The translations under genes were made by a program, and so were the position numbers. A DNA stretch of 64,000 bases from NCBI GenBank assembly GCA_949357655.1, contig CASHTG010000015.1, forward strand, positions 3,224,001 through 3,288,000, written 5' to 3'. The notes below the pieces were generated by a model. That model was not told where the DNA came from. It ran no database searches and worked only from the letters and a program-made list of their open reading frames with translations. This DNA is from Parascedosporium putredinis (Eukaryota > Ascomycota > Sordariomycetes > Microascales > Microascaceae). Of the stretch, positions 22,503 to 33,480 are shown one piece after another (within the stretch, counting starts at the first letter, position 1; each line of letters opens with the position of its first letter).

Positions 22503-23993
22503 ATGGACACTTTAACCACGGACGGTACCGAATTCTGGCTCTTTGGATACGGGTATGTTATATGACGACGTCTCCTTTGCATGATGCCCTTTCCGCACTT
22601 ACACACCATCGTTTCTTACTTCGCCTCCCTCCCCGCTTCTTCCGTCTTTCTTGCTCCTTGTTCCCTCGCTTTTGTGAAATCCCCAATGCCGGAATTTGAA
22701 GCTGGCTCAACGCAACTCCAAAAATAAGGGGAGTCTATCATGAGAGTGGCCTCGTCGGGGCATCTCTCGTTGTGGAAGCAAAGTGTGAGCCCCGCTACTC
22801 CCTGCAACATATAAACAGCCTTCTTCTACGCTCAGAAAGAGGCAAAGCAGAGGTGACTCGCATGTTCTGGTCTTTGCCAGAATAAGCCTTGCGCCTTATC
22901 CTCTTCTCCGCCCTGTCGCTCGCCCCGCGCTTAGCTTCGTTTGCTGTTGTTTTTGCACTCATCACAACCTCTTAACGCTTACTCGTATCTGCATCGATCT
23001 TCCGGGTCTTTTCTCATATCCTAACGCGAAGACTGCCCTAGGAGCCTGATATGGAAGCCCCCCTCACTTTGGTGAGTGGCCGCCTCCTGCTGCGCGCTAA
23101 GATGATAGAGCACCGGCCATTTCTAACCCTTCTTACCAAATCAAGACCGAAGAGTTCCCGGCTGGGTAACAGGTTATGTTCGCAGATTCTGGCAAGTAGG
23201 TGGCCTGCCCTTTGAACGCACATGTTTGCACCAAGAACTTCCGTGCTGTTCCTCTTTCCATCGCCACTTACTTATCATGGCGAGTATAGGCAAGGTATCA
23301 AGTCTCCAGCAGCCCGCCCCTGCTCTAGATGGAGTCTAGTGATCTCCAGCCATTACCGCCCTCGCCGAGGCCAAGAGCCCAAGTGCTAACGTGAGAGATC
23401 ACCTCAATAGCGAGGACCACCGCGGCACGCCCGAAGCCCCAGGGAGAGTAGTAACCTTGATTGAGCGCTCATATTGGGGAAACTTGGCAGACCATCATAA
23501 TTCTGCTCCTGAAAAGGTTTGGGGCGTTGCTTACCGGATAAAGCCTGACAAAGTATCCGAAGTCAAGGATTACCTGGACATCCGCGAGATCAACGGCTAT
23601 TCGATCCAATATGCCTCCTTTCACCCATGCAATCATGAGACTACCATCCGAACTCTTGTGTACATTGGCACGCCTGACAACGAGCAGTTCGTCGGAGCGC
23701 AGGAGCCCCAGGCTCTCTCTGCACATATAAGCAGGAGCCACGGACCCTCTGGGCCCAATATCGAATATCTCTTTAGCCTCGAGGCTGCACTGAATGAGCT
23801 GGGCCCAGAGGCAGAGGACGAACATATCTCAGACTTGTCAAGTCGAGTGAGAAAGATACTAGGCCTCCCAAGCGTCCCTGCAAGTAAGATTGTAACCGCG
23901 CTCGAGGTGGTGCCAGGAGTTTCGGGCGAGCATGAAAAGTTTAGACAGGAGCATAGCACCGAGGAACTAGAAGAGGCCGAAAAGCATTCTTAG
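22503..23993 (+). CDS. ChaC-type glutathione-specific gamma-glutamylcyclotransferase
   Basis: Cytosolic enzyme that cleaves glutathione to 5-oxoproline and Cys-Gly. Exons 22503-22552, 23042-23071, 23146-23195 and about 23415-23993. The first two exons give FWLFGYG/SLIWKPP, the YGSLxW substrate loop. HFDRRVPGWVTGYVRRFWQ and DHRGTPEAPGRVVTLIE follow. VWGVAYRI and VKDYLDIREINGY hold the probable catalytic Glu, and YIGTP starts the C-terminal strand. As printed, exon 2 ends K-P-P-S-L and cannot reach HFDRR. The C6 run at 23058-23063 read as C8 gives the family's KPPPHFD and restores the frame (711 bases in all). The acceptor of exon 4 is uncertain: AG at 23414 is in frame, AG at 23410 would keep more of the usual residues but is not. 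The C-terminal tail is acidic. Intron 1 is long for this window (489 bases). Confidence 0.85.
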
Positions 23994-25098
23994 GCTCTTT
24001 CACGTCGGGCCCTACTAACAGCAGAGGGGATGGCGAACAAACCAAGAAGCAGGCGAGGCCCGGCAGCTCCCGGTTTATCTCAATCAGATGGACCAAAAGC
24101 CCTCAAGTCTGCAAAACTATGCAGGATCCACAAGGGGGATATCTCGAATCCTAGAGGAGTCAAGTCCTCTTTTGAGAGTTCTAGAGCTTGCCTTATATTC
24201 CCTCTATCTCTCTCTCTCTCTTTCATTGTTACGACACTTCCTGTTGGCCGCCACTTTTGTTCCGCTATAGAGACAGATAGTCTATACTAAGATTCTAACA
24301 GACTCTTCCCAGTTACGCTCAACTCCTCGTCCTTGAGAGAACTCGGCGCGGTTTGGCACAGCTCCTCTTTTGCTCGCAGCGTGTGGCTCTTTGCCGCATC
24401 CTGGATCTAGTTTCACTCCCGTGTCGTACACTTGGGGCCGACGTTGCCTGCGCTTTGCCCCATATTAGCCCAGATCGGAACTAGTCAAAGTGCACCTCTA
24501 TACCTCCGACCTACCAAGGATGCTAGTGACATTCGCAGCCGGTGCGCCAGCTTACACAGATGAAAGCTGGGAAAACCTTGAAATCAAGACAGATTCGTGA
24601 TGAAGAAGCATGCAAAGATAACAGCTACCATCCCCTTTCTAACACGCAGAAATACAGGCAATTGGACAAGATATAACCATGAAGCAATCAAAATCGACAA
24701 ACCCGCCTCTCATATTGCATTCTCGTCGCCCATCTGCACCGATATCACACAGTTCCCTAGCCCCCTTTTGCCCCGAATCACCCCTGACCCATTTTTATCC
24801 CAAAGAACTATAATTTTTCTTTCCATATCCAGACCCGATGCCCATCTAGTTGACCCAAGAAGACCGTATACATGCTGACCCAAGGGATCTTTCGTTTGTC
24901 ACATACTTCGCACTAATTGCTTGATCGTACAAGCGAGCACAAATGGCAGACCTGGATACAGCACAGGTGATGCTGTCGACTGCTGAAAATGGCTGGCCCA
25001 GAGCTCTTACGGCGCCCAAATCGGGGTGTCTCAGATTAAGATACGAGATACGATCGTCGAGAGACCGGCGCAGGGTTCGGCGGTATGTTTACCAAAGT
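23994..25098. other. Convergent 3' intergenic region
   Basis: 1.1 kb between convergent genes. A CT microsatellite lies at 24206-24222. I see nothing coding. Confidence 0.5.
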
Positions 25099-25976
25099 TT
25101 AATAGCCGCCTCGGCCTCCATTGCCATTCCCACCCTGAGGCATCTGCGGTGGTTGCTGGTTGGGGTCTGGGTACACGTATTGGGGATGATACCCTTTTGT
25201 TGTCAGTCGAATTCTAAGAAGAGGTTGTTGGTTCAGAGTATGAGACGAAAACTCACCTTGTGGCGGCACGCCGTACGGCTGTTGCGGATATCCCCTTCCA
25301 TATACCTGAGGGGCATCTGCATCGGGTATCCCTGAGGAGCGCCGTATGACATCTGCGGTGCCCCGTAGCCCCCACCTCCGCCGCGTCCCACGTACTGTGG
25401 AGTCACGCCTCGGCCGGCGTTTGATCTCGGGCCGTTGTCGGAGGCCTTGTCGACACGGATTGTCCGCCCGTCAAACCTAAAGAGGGTTAGCAAGCCGCGA
25501 ATGTTGTTTAGGTGTCAACCCCCTTTCCTCCTTCGGAGGTTGAAACTCGGTCTTCACATGGGGATACGAACTCGACATTGTTCATCGCTGCAATGGCCTT
25601 TTGGGCATCGGCTTCCTGTGTGTAGCGCACAAACCCGAATCCCCGGCTGCGACCGGTGTCTCGATCCTTAACCACCACCTAGTCGAGGCGCGCGGAAGAA
25701 AAGCGCCGACGTTAGATCTAGTCTCTCAGATCGGTGTGAGGGTAGAGCGGGCGGAGACGACTAGGTCATCTCCACGGAAGAAATTTGGATACGCGAACAA
25801 GGACTTACTGCTTCTTCGACTGCACCGAATTCTTCAAACTTCTGGCGGAGCGTCCCCTCCTCCGTATGCCAGGCGAGGCCACTGTCCAGCATCGGGGTGT
25901 CAGCAGGAAATGTAATGGGGCATCGTCAATAAAAGCCCAGATGCGAGGGGACATACCCGATGAAGAGCTTAGACAT
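25099..25976 (-). CDS. Small glycine-rich RNA-binding protein (single RRM)
   Basis: Five exons on the minus strand: 25976-25957, 25881-25809, 25678-25572, 25476-25257, 25193-25099. One RRM fills the N-terminal 80 residues: RNP2 LFIGGLAWHT, then TLRQKFEEFGAVEEAVVVKD, RNP1 SRGFGFVRYT and FDGRTIRVDKASDN. A low-complexity tail of Gly, Tyr, Gln and Pro follows (YVGRGGGGGYGAPQMSYG), ending NGGRGGY. This is the architecture of plant and fungal GRP/cold-inducible RNA-binding proteins, which act as RNA chaperones or mRNA-processing factors. The donor of exon 3 is GA|GTTCGT, the less common form also seen in TVP23 and the acylphosphatase. One frame break in the tail: GGGG 25310-25313 (C4 in sense) needs one more base to give MQMPPQVYGRGYPQQ. 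Corrected length is 516 bases, 171 residues. Confidence 0.87.
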
Positions 25977-27608
25977 GATGCAGATGGCGGCTTCTTCCTA
26001 ACGACGGTTGCATCAGCACTCTAGGTCCTAACGAAAGAGAACTCCCCTCTCCTCCCGGCTCCCGAGGAGGTCAAATGGCAACCGTATTCAAGGAAGCCTG
26101 GAATCGACGAATACCGCGAAGTGGGAACTATTCGATGATGGCGATACCCCGGCAACAGTGGGGAATTGCCAGAGAAGGGGCTCAGTGGCTACCTTTTTAT
26201 CGACTTGGCAGACGTGTGTTGGGCCTTGGAAAACTTGGGCAGGGCCGTCCGTCGTGAGTCAAGTGTTGGATCAACAATGGAGGAAAGAGTTCCTGAAGAG
26301 CGGGAGCCGGTGACTGAGCAAGCCTAGCCTTCGTTTGCGCAACAAAAGTGTCGAAAAGGCAGCGATAGAGAGGCGATGTGATTGAAATGGGGGTGAGCAG
26401 GTGTGGGAGTGCTTGGCGGGGCGAGGTTAAAGAATGGAAAGGCTGGACAATTTAAAAGCAGACGAGTGGCGGGATAAATAGGGCAGTGACCAGATTGAAG
26501 AAGGCGGCGTGCTCCGTCATCCAAGAAAGAGATGCGGCTAAGGTGTAGGGTATGTATAAGACTGGAGGTAGGCTGGCCAGTGGTGCAAATAAGACAGCAG
26601 AGGTTTGGAGTAACACCTGGCCTTATAACAGGAGGGACAGCAGCGTTCGGAAGAAAGGCAGATTTGGACTGGACCAAGGACCAGGGGTCAAGTGTGCTTG
26701 CGAAGCATTCTTGCTTGCCTACTGGCTGGTTCTGGGGTCGGGGATGGTGGAAGAGAGGGGGTGAATAAGTTGATTGAATTAGGCGAAGAACTGAGGACCT
26801 TCATCCATCGCGTCACCCTATCCGGGAGCGACGGAACGCGACTGCTGGCTTCGGTCTCGGGCTCGATGACCTGGACAGCCGTGAGCGATCGACGGGGCAG
26901 CCGCAAGACCCAATTCGGCTCATGACAGGGTACATGATGTTCATCAATGTTTCGAGCAGCATAAGGTGGCAGGCATGGGAAAAGAATAGCGGACCCTTTC
27001 TAAACAGGCATCAAACAGACGGCGGTGACAAGGAAGAGAGTCGCAGAATTCTCTACGAGTGACGATTCGATTAATACAATCTCGCCTCTCTGTTATACGG
27101 TGTACACGCGGAAAAAACTTACACACCCCATCCGGGGTGGGTGGGAGGAGGAGGAGGGAGAGACGGACCCCTAGCTCTTCTACCCTCCTCCTCACACAGA
27201 ATCCCTAATCCCTACAGCCCCTTTGCCGCATCCCCGGCAGAGCGAGATTCTTGCTCTAACCCTATTCGAGCGCTCTTTGTGCGATGCGCTGGGCGAAGGG
27301 ATGAGGGACGAGGATGGGGCCGAGATAATTGTACTGGCTGGCCCATTCTTCTTCCCCAGGCTTATTATTATTAGGCTGACTCCATGTAGATTTAGACCTG
27401 GGGTGGACGACTCCTTGCCTGTCCGTCCCTTGCCCTTTGTGCAAGCCAAAAGGTAGATCACACTCACCTGTGCCCTACCTGTGGAGTATTATGGTTGCCG
27501 CATATTATGCTACATGTCGAGAACGGCGTGGCGTTTGGCAAGTCAATGGGCATCATCCTTCTTCTACCTCGGCAGAAGGGGTCCGAATCCATGCCTCCAG
27601 TACATACG

Positions 27609-27723
27609 GGGGATGGGAAAGTGAAAAGCGAGAGGGTGGAATCAAAGGAAAAGGGAACAAAAAGAAAAAGAAGAAAAAAAGAGAAAAAAAAGGGGGAAAA
27701 ATTAGAGGGAAAAAAAGAAAGAG
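27609..27723 (+). repeat. Polypurine tract
   Basis: About 115 bases almost entirely A and G on the plus strand, continuing weakly to 27775. It could form triplex DNA and is a likely site of homopolymer miscalls. Confidence 0.65.
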
Positions 27724-29870
27724 CTTCCGTGATGGATTTGGAAAGGGCCCCAAAAAAAGAAGAAAAAGGAAGGAAGGCGCGTGGCCCGCACACAAGCGGC
27801 CGAACAAAACGAGAGACACACAAGGTGATGTGGTGTGTATTTACGGACGAAACGTCAGGCTCTGGCAAGGGGTAGAAAAGGAAGCGAGGCTAATGTCGTA
27901 ATAATACACTACATCACCGAAGTTGTAGTGGAATGTTTCGAGAGATATCTATAGATGTCTAGGGGATCTCTCAGGGCTATATGCACATCAATTCTCGGCC
28001 CCAGAAAAGAAAGGAAAAGAAAGAAGGCCAAGAAGAAAAGAGACGATAGATGAAAGAAACAACACGCAGAGGTAGCTCAGCCTAGCCTTGGGACCATTCG
28101 AAGTGGTAACCATTTTCTCGCGTCCCCGCGCACCCTCGGAACCAGATAATACAGGCAGAATACCTGGCCCTATCGTCACCCCAAGAGCCGAGGTGGAACA
28201 AGGGGCAAAGTATTTGCATCTAATCCATCAAAGCAAAGACGCCTCGATTCTTGACGGCGTCCAGCCCTCGCTGTCTCCGTGCACTGATTTAACAGACCCA
28301 GAGAGGAAGTGACGAGTATTGATGAGGCCTGACCACTCGGGTGGCCTAGATCCAGGTTTTCCTTTCTCCCTTACCCGATCAGGTTTCTAATCATTGCTCG
28401 TCTCTCATTTCATCCATAGTTTTGGTGTGATTGGGCGCGTCCTAACAGCCATGGAGGTTGGATGAACTCCCTCTTATTGATGGCACCTGGGAAAGCCGTT
28501 TCGACTTTTGCCGGCATGACGAGTTGGACAAGCCTGGCTTTATGCTGGTGGGTTATCCCGCTCGTTTAACCTTGCCAATCACTTCAGGTTGTCCAGGGCT
28601 CGCCGCATCCCAAGATCCCTGCAATGCGCCCAGACATGGACAAAAGAGTTTAGCAGCACCCCCTCGAGTTAAGCTAAGCTGGTCCGCTAGCAAGTACGCG
28701 ACTTGCGACGTCCCAGAGTTGTTAACAAGCTTCCTTGCCAGCACGAACAATGGGTGATGGACTGAAGAAAAGCCTGCTGACGTTGGCTCTCTCCGAGTTG
28801 GGCTATGGAAGCGTCGGGAAGAATTCCACGAAAAGACCCATGGATCAGTTAGGACCTAGTGTGTTATTATTATAACGTTATTACAAGACTTCTTTCTTTT
28901 CATCCATGTCTCTCCTGCTTGGCGAGATGAACACATGCTACGATCATTGAGGTGAGTGGAGGGTCCAGGGTAGGCTCGCAGTAGCCATAAATGGTAAGCG
29001 GCTTGTTACAGACCCGTCAGATGCACAGATGTGGGGAGGTTCAAGGCTTTCGCTGCTTTCGGCTCTGGGGGCATTTGGGGTCGCACAAGGTTGGGGTGAC
29101 CCTCCGGGGGCGATCTTCGAGGCCAGGCGGCTCGAGACAACTCGACCCATTGATACTACTATATCAGACAGGAATAAAGCAAAAGTAACCCCTGTGATAG
29201 CACGCGAGAGACAAGGTCGGGGGTGGAGACAGGATCATGGAGCGAGCGGCGGATGGTACATGTATGTTTCGAGCGAAAAAAGCACTCGGGGGTAGGCAAG
29301 TACCATCGATGGATCTTTCCTGCCCGGTGTATCACCTGCAGCCAGCACACGCACACTCGATTGATTTTCTTGCTGTGTCTTTATCTGGCCGAGGCGGGCT
29401 CGAGTGGGTGGTCGGCAGCCCAACAATTCCGTGCCTCTTCCGCAGTACCAATGCCGACGCGAGCTGATATTAGAGCGACCCTTGTTACTTTGACGGGTTG
29501 TTTCTCTGCCGCCCCCTTCTCTGCCGCCGTCATCGCCGACCACGACACTGCTGCGTGTGGTCGCTCGGCTTTGGGGTTACCAGGCTCAATTTCGCATTGT
29601 TCAAAGTTGGCTCGGAGGTGGGGATCGCGGTAAATCGGGGAAGGGGAGAAGACGCAAAAGGCACAAGGCCTAGGAAGGCAGCCGAAAGCAGATGAGGCGC
29701 TGACAGCGGGTTCTTCAAAGCTTGACGTGCCCCTCCCCCACCAAAGCCCACTAAGGCGGACCCCTCTCGTCTCCGCACAATGCTCTTCCCCGACACTACA
29801 TGATCAATGATTGATCGAATGAATCCGTCCGGGTCTCACCACCATCAACTTGGCCACCTAGGGGTATATG

Positions 29871-29917
29871 CGTGCGCGCGGCGTGCGTATGCGTGTGCGT
29901 GTGTGTGTGTGCGTGTG
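29871..29917 (+). repeat. Alternating GC/GT purine-pyrimidine tract
   Basis: Imperfect (GT)n with CG steps, about 47 bases of strictly alternating purine-pyrimidine sequence apart from one AT step, of the kind able to adopt Z-DNA. A shorter similar tract lies at 33107-33128. Confidence 0.6.
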
Positions 29918-32900
29918 GAGAGAGCGAGAAGGAGGACAGGAAGAGAGGGGACAAAGATCTGACATCCATGCGAAACTAACCCAGGCAAAACCAATTACCT
30001 CCACCACCCAACGATTCACTTAGTATGGATCGGTGAGAGCAGCCTCGAAAGATGCCGCAGTATATCGGACTGCGATAGTCTTTGGCCCGCGACTACCGCG
30101 CATTATCTTTGGAGGGTGTGGAAGACGTGCGAAGAGGCTCTACAAGCATGGTGCGTATCAGGAACATTGAATCGATTCGAGCTCGTCGAGAGCGGCTGAT
30201 GCACTGACAGGGCAGGACCAGATTCCTGGGAACGGTTTGCGTGCGGATGGGTACGAGAACCCCTTCCTCAAACCTTCTTGCCCTTCTCCCGTTGTGCATA
30301 TGTAGTTTAAGCAATCGACGGCAGGATTCCAACGCACCCCCATCGATGATCTTTCAGCCTCAAAATTCCCCTTTCGTCTTGCTTGGGGCATCGAATTCCT
30401 CAGCGTGATGGTCGGTCGGGGTTGGGGAGGGAAGGGAATCCCGTCGTCTGACAATGTCCCTCGGATGTTACGAGCCGGTTCCGTGATGGTCAGGGACGCC
30501 CATTACAGGATTCTGACAAGCACTCGTACGGGAACCCGGGGACTGGGAGAAAGGAGAAGGGGCCAAGGGCAAGGCTTGAACAAGGACGCAGAACGGGGAT
30601 CAATGCTTTGCGAGCGCGCATCGCCCCGTGTTGTCAAGGCTTTGTCAGCCCCACTCCATACTCCATACAAGCTCGCTCGGAGCGATTTCAGATGAGGAGA
30701 TGGGACATGACGGATTTTCGATACATCTCGCGTTCCGTAACATCGGCGGAGATGGCTTGGCATTTTCCTCTTTCTCTCTTTCCCCTGCCCCTTCACTCCC
30801 TTTCTTTTTTTTTTTTTTCACTCTCTTTTATGATGATTTTTCTCGTGCCTCTTGGTGTGCTCAACGTCTTTGGAACTTTCGGCATCAACGGGCCAAGAAG
30901 CCAAGATGATCCGTGGATCATGTTCAATCTTTCAGAGCCTCAAGCCGTACATGTAAGCCTCAAGCCTCTCAAGCCAAACTGGATGGAACAACAAGCAGTA
31001 TTACTAGTGTAGTCGCGCTCAAGAAAACTCTCTTGTAAATCACAAGATCTCGTCATCTACTTCGCAGGGTAGTATGAATCCACCGACCCTTGCCTACTGG
31101 TGGCCTGGTAATGCGACTTGGAGAGCTCCATGGTCTAGACCTTCTATCTGCTTGGCACGCACTTTGCGCAATCTGGCGCTGGCAACCAAACACATCTTGC
31201 GACGTCTGCCGCAAGGCGACCCACCTCGGAATACACCGTTTATGGCTATGTGGCGAGTTAAGAAGGCTGTAGGGAATGGAACGTTTACGAAAGACGTAGC
31301 TTGAGGTTTTGAAAGAGATCCGGAGTAGATGCTGAAGGAGAAACAGTGTTGGGGAATTCGTAGAGGCTGAAGATCATTTCGGCAAAATTCAAGTAAAGCT
31401 CTGGGCCTGGCTCTAGACTAGAAAGTAGGAGGCAGCTGAGGTTGTCGCTTCTTTCTCTCGTCGCCTTTCTCACACACAGCATTGAACCTTCTCCCTTCCT
31501 CTTCCACAGTTTTATCCTTGCCAAAGTTCCGGCAGGTTAGGTCGGACAGGGATATCCTCGCTGCTCGTGGCTCCACTCGGAACCCCTCCACGGGAAAATG
31601 CAGAGGATCTATAATGCAGGGTCTCGAGCACTCCAGGCTTATCCGGCCTGGGCAAGCCGGCCAAGAAAAACCCCCAGCGACGAAGAAACCAAACCCGTTC
31701 ATTCAGGTCACCGAACAAGGCCATGCTTCTTTGGCTTGTACGAAGTAGTAGCCCATGGCACCTTGAGTCAACCAGAGTGCACCTTGCATTGGGGTTCGAA
31801 ACATTCCTTCTTTTATAGTCCATGGTTCACGCTAAATAGCCGTGAATAGAGGACCGCGATAACGACATGGTTCCCCCACAAGCTCCGCCGTTGAGACGGG
31901 CGCGATCAGGATTAAAACAAACACCAACAAGGAAAAAGAAAGGAAACATGAAGATCGAGATGCGCCATCCACATTATCCCACTCTTATAGCGCCCGCTCC
32001 TGCTTTCTTTCGCTCTCCCCACCCACTGAGACGCAACAACAAATATGCGACCCAAAAGGCCCTTCCCCGAGGTGGCGCGCGAGCCAGTGGCCGTGGACGA
32101 GTAGCGCCGAGTTCTTCTCGCCAAGGGGGTTAATTATCTGGCTCGCGTCATCTATGCCCTGAGCGATCGACTCTCACCGAGGGGGCCGAGCTGAGCTGCA
32201 CACTGAAAACATGGTGCCGAGCCATCAAATCATGAGCCGGACATATGCCGTTATTTTTCCATTATTCGCAAAACGAAACCAACACACGATGATTCGGTAC
32301 GGAACCAAGGCAAGCGTTTGAGATACTTGGAGATATGAGAGTATTATGGAGGAATCGCTCCGCAATGCCAAACATCCTTCGTCTTCCATTTCCACACCGT
32401 GAGGTGTCACCACAAGGAAAAAAGAACAGAAAGAAAAAAAAAAAAAAAAGGAGGGGGATCGGTGCCACAGTCTTACAAAGTGCCAGGTTTCTTCATGCGA
32501 GTAACGTGGAATGGGGGAGCGACGCATTGCGTACGGCTTGAGACCCGGGCAATGAGACTGGCAGCGGGCGACTTCTTGGGTTGGTGATCGAGTAACCGAA
32601 GAACCAGGACCCTACCCAAGGCGAATATATCCGTGATTTTGCTGACTCCGGCGTGACGGGGGCGTGACGGGTTGGGGGCTATCTTAGGATTGATGCCAAC
32701 CTAATAACGTTTCCACGGCTCGCTCCAGGGATGAGGCCAGAAAAGTCGAGTCGGCAATCCCTCAGTTCGTTCTAGTCTGGGCGCCAGTCCCGGTCTGCGT
32801 CGGAGTACAGGGTCAATTTGCCAGCGTCATTGCTCATTGTTTGTTCCAACCTTCCCAGATAAAGTAGAGTCCTCGTGCTATTATAGCTCAGTATGTGCCA

Positions 32901-33480
32901 CGCAATATTTTCACCGTTGCTCAAGCTGACTTTTCAGGCTGATCAGGACGAAGTATTTCTAGCGGAAATGGATTGAATGAATCCGATAAATCCACCCACG
33001 GTACTAGCTGATATATGTGGTCGATGGGCGCATGCTGGTACGTATTATGGAATAGATCAGAGGCATGGAAAGAATGCAACTGGAGTTCTTGCGCGAGCGC
33101 GCCCGTTTTGCGTGTGCGTGTGCGTGTGTCTTTGGTCTGCGTAAAATGGGAAGCCATTGGATCGCTCCTCCCCCGATTATGAGTGGCTGTAGTTCTCCCA
33201 GAAGTTGCGATAGACAGACACGGAAGGAAGTTTTTGGTATTTCTGCCAGCCCACAATCAGTTGCAGAAGTCAATGTGTACCAAAAGCCGTGACGCCTTCC
33301 CTCAAAGGCGACGGAGGCGGAGGTGGAGGCTTCTAGTCTCGGCCCTTTTGTGCTTTGCAAACGATATGGCGTTAAATGCCCTCCATTCAACATACTCCAT
33401 GCATGGCGGCCATATTAGTGCCCTCCGTTGATCGTTCCTACATCTGGTCCTTTTCGTGTATTCAAGGTTAAACATCTAGG

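Larger units (their letters stand above)
25977..33480. other. 7.5 kb divergent intergenic region, no recognisable gene
   Basis: Upstream region of two divergent genes. No frame shows a known domain. Visible structure is low-complexity only: purine tracts (27609-27723 and shortly after), GT/GC-alternating DNA (29871-29917), T/C-rich stretches (30770-30830) and an A-rich tract (32415-32452). Several places (for example 26010-26070) could be 5' leader exons of the RRM gene, but this is not testable here. Confidence 0.45.

Noticed and set aside
25560..25575. Donor GTATCC at 25567 for exon 3 of the RRM protein
   Set aside because: It puts a stop right after the junction; GA|GTTCGT four bases upstream restores N-N-V-E-F-D-G-R.
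27437..27901. Lys/Arg-rich frames over the polypurine tract
   Set aside because: They are produced by the A/G composition; the complementary frames are equally long and Phe/Leu-rich.
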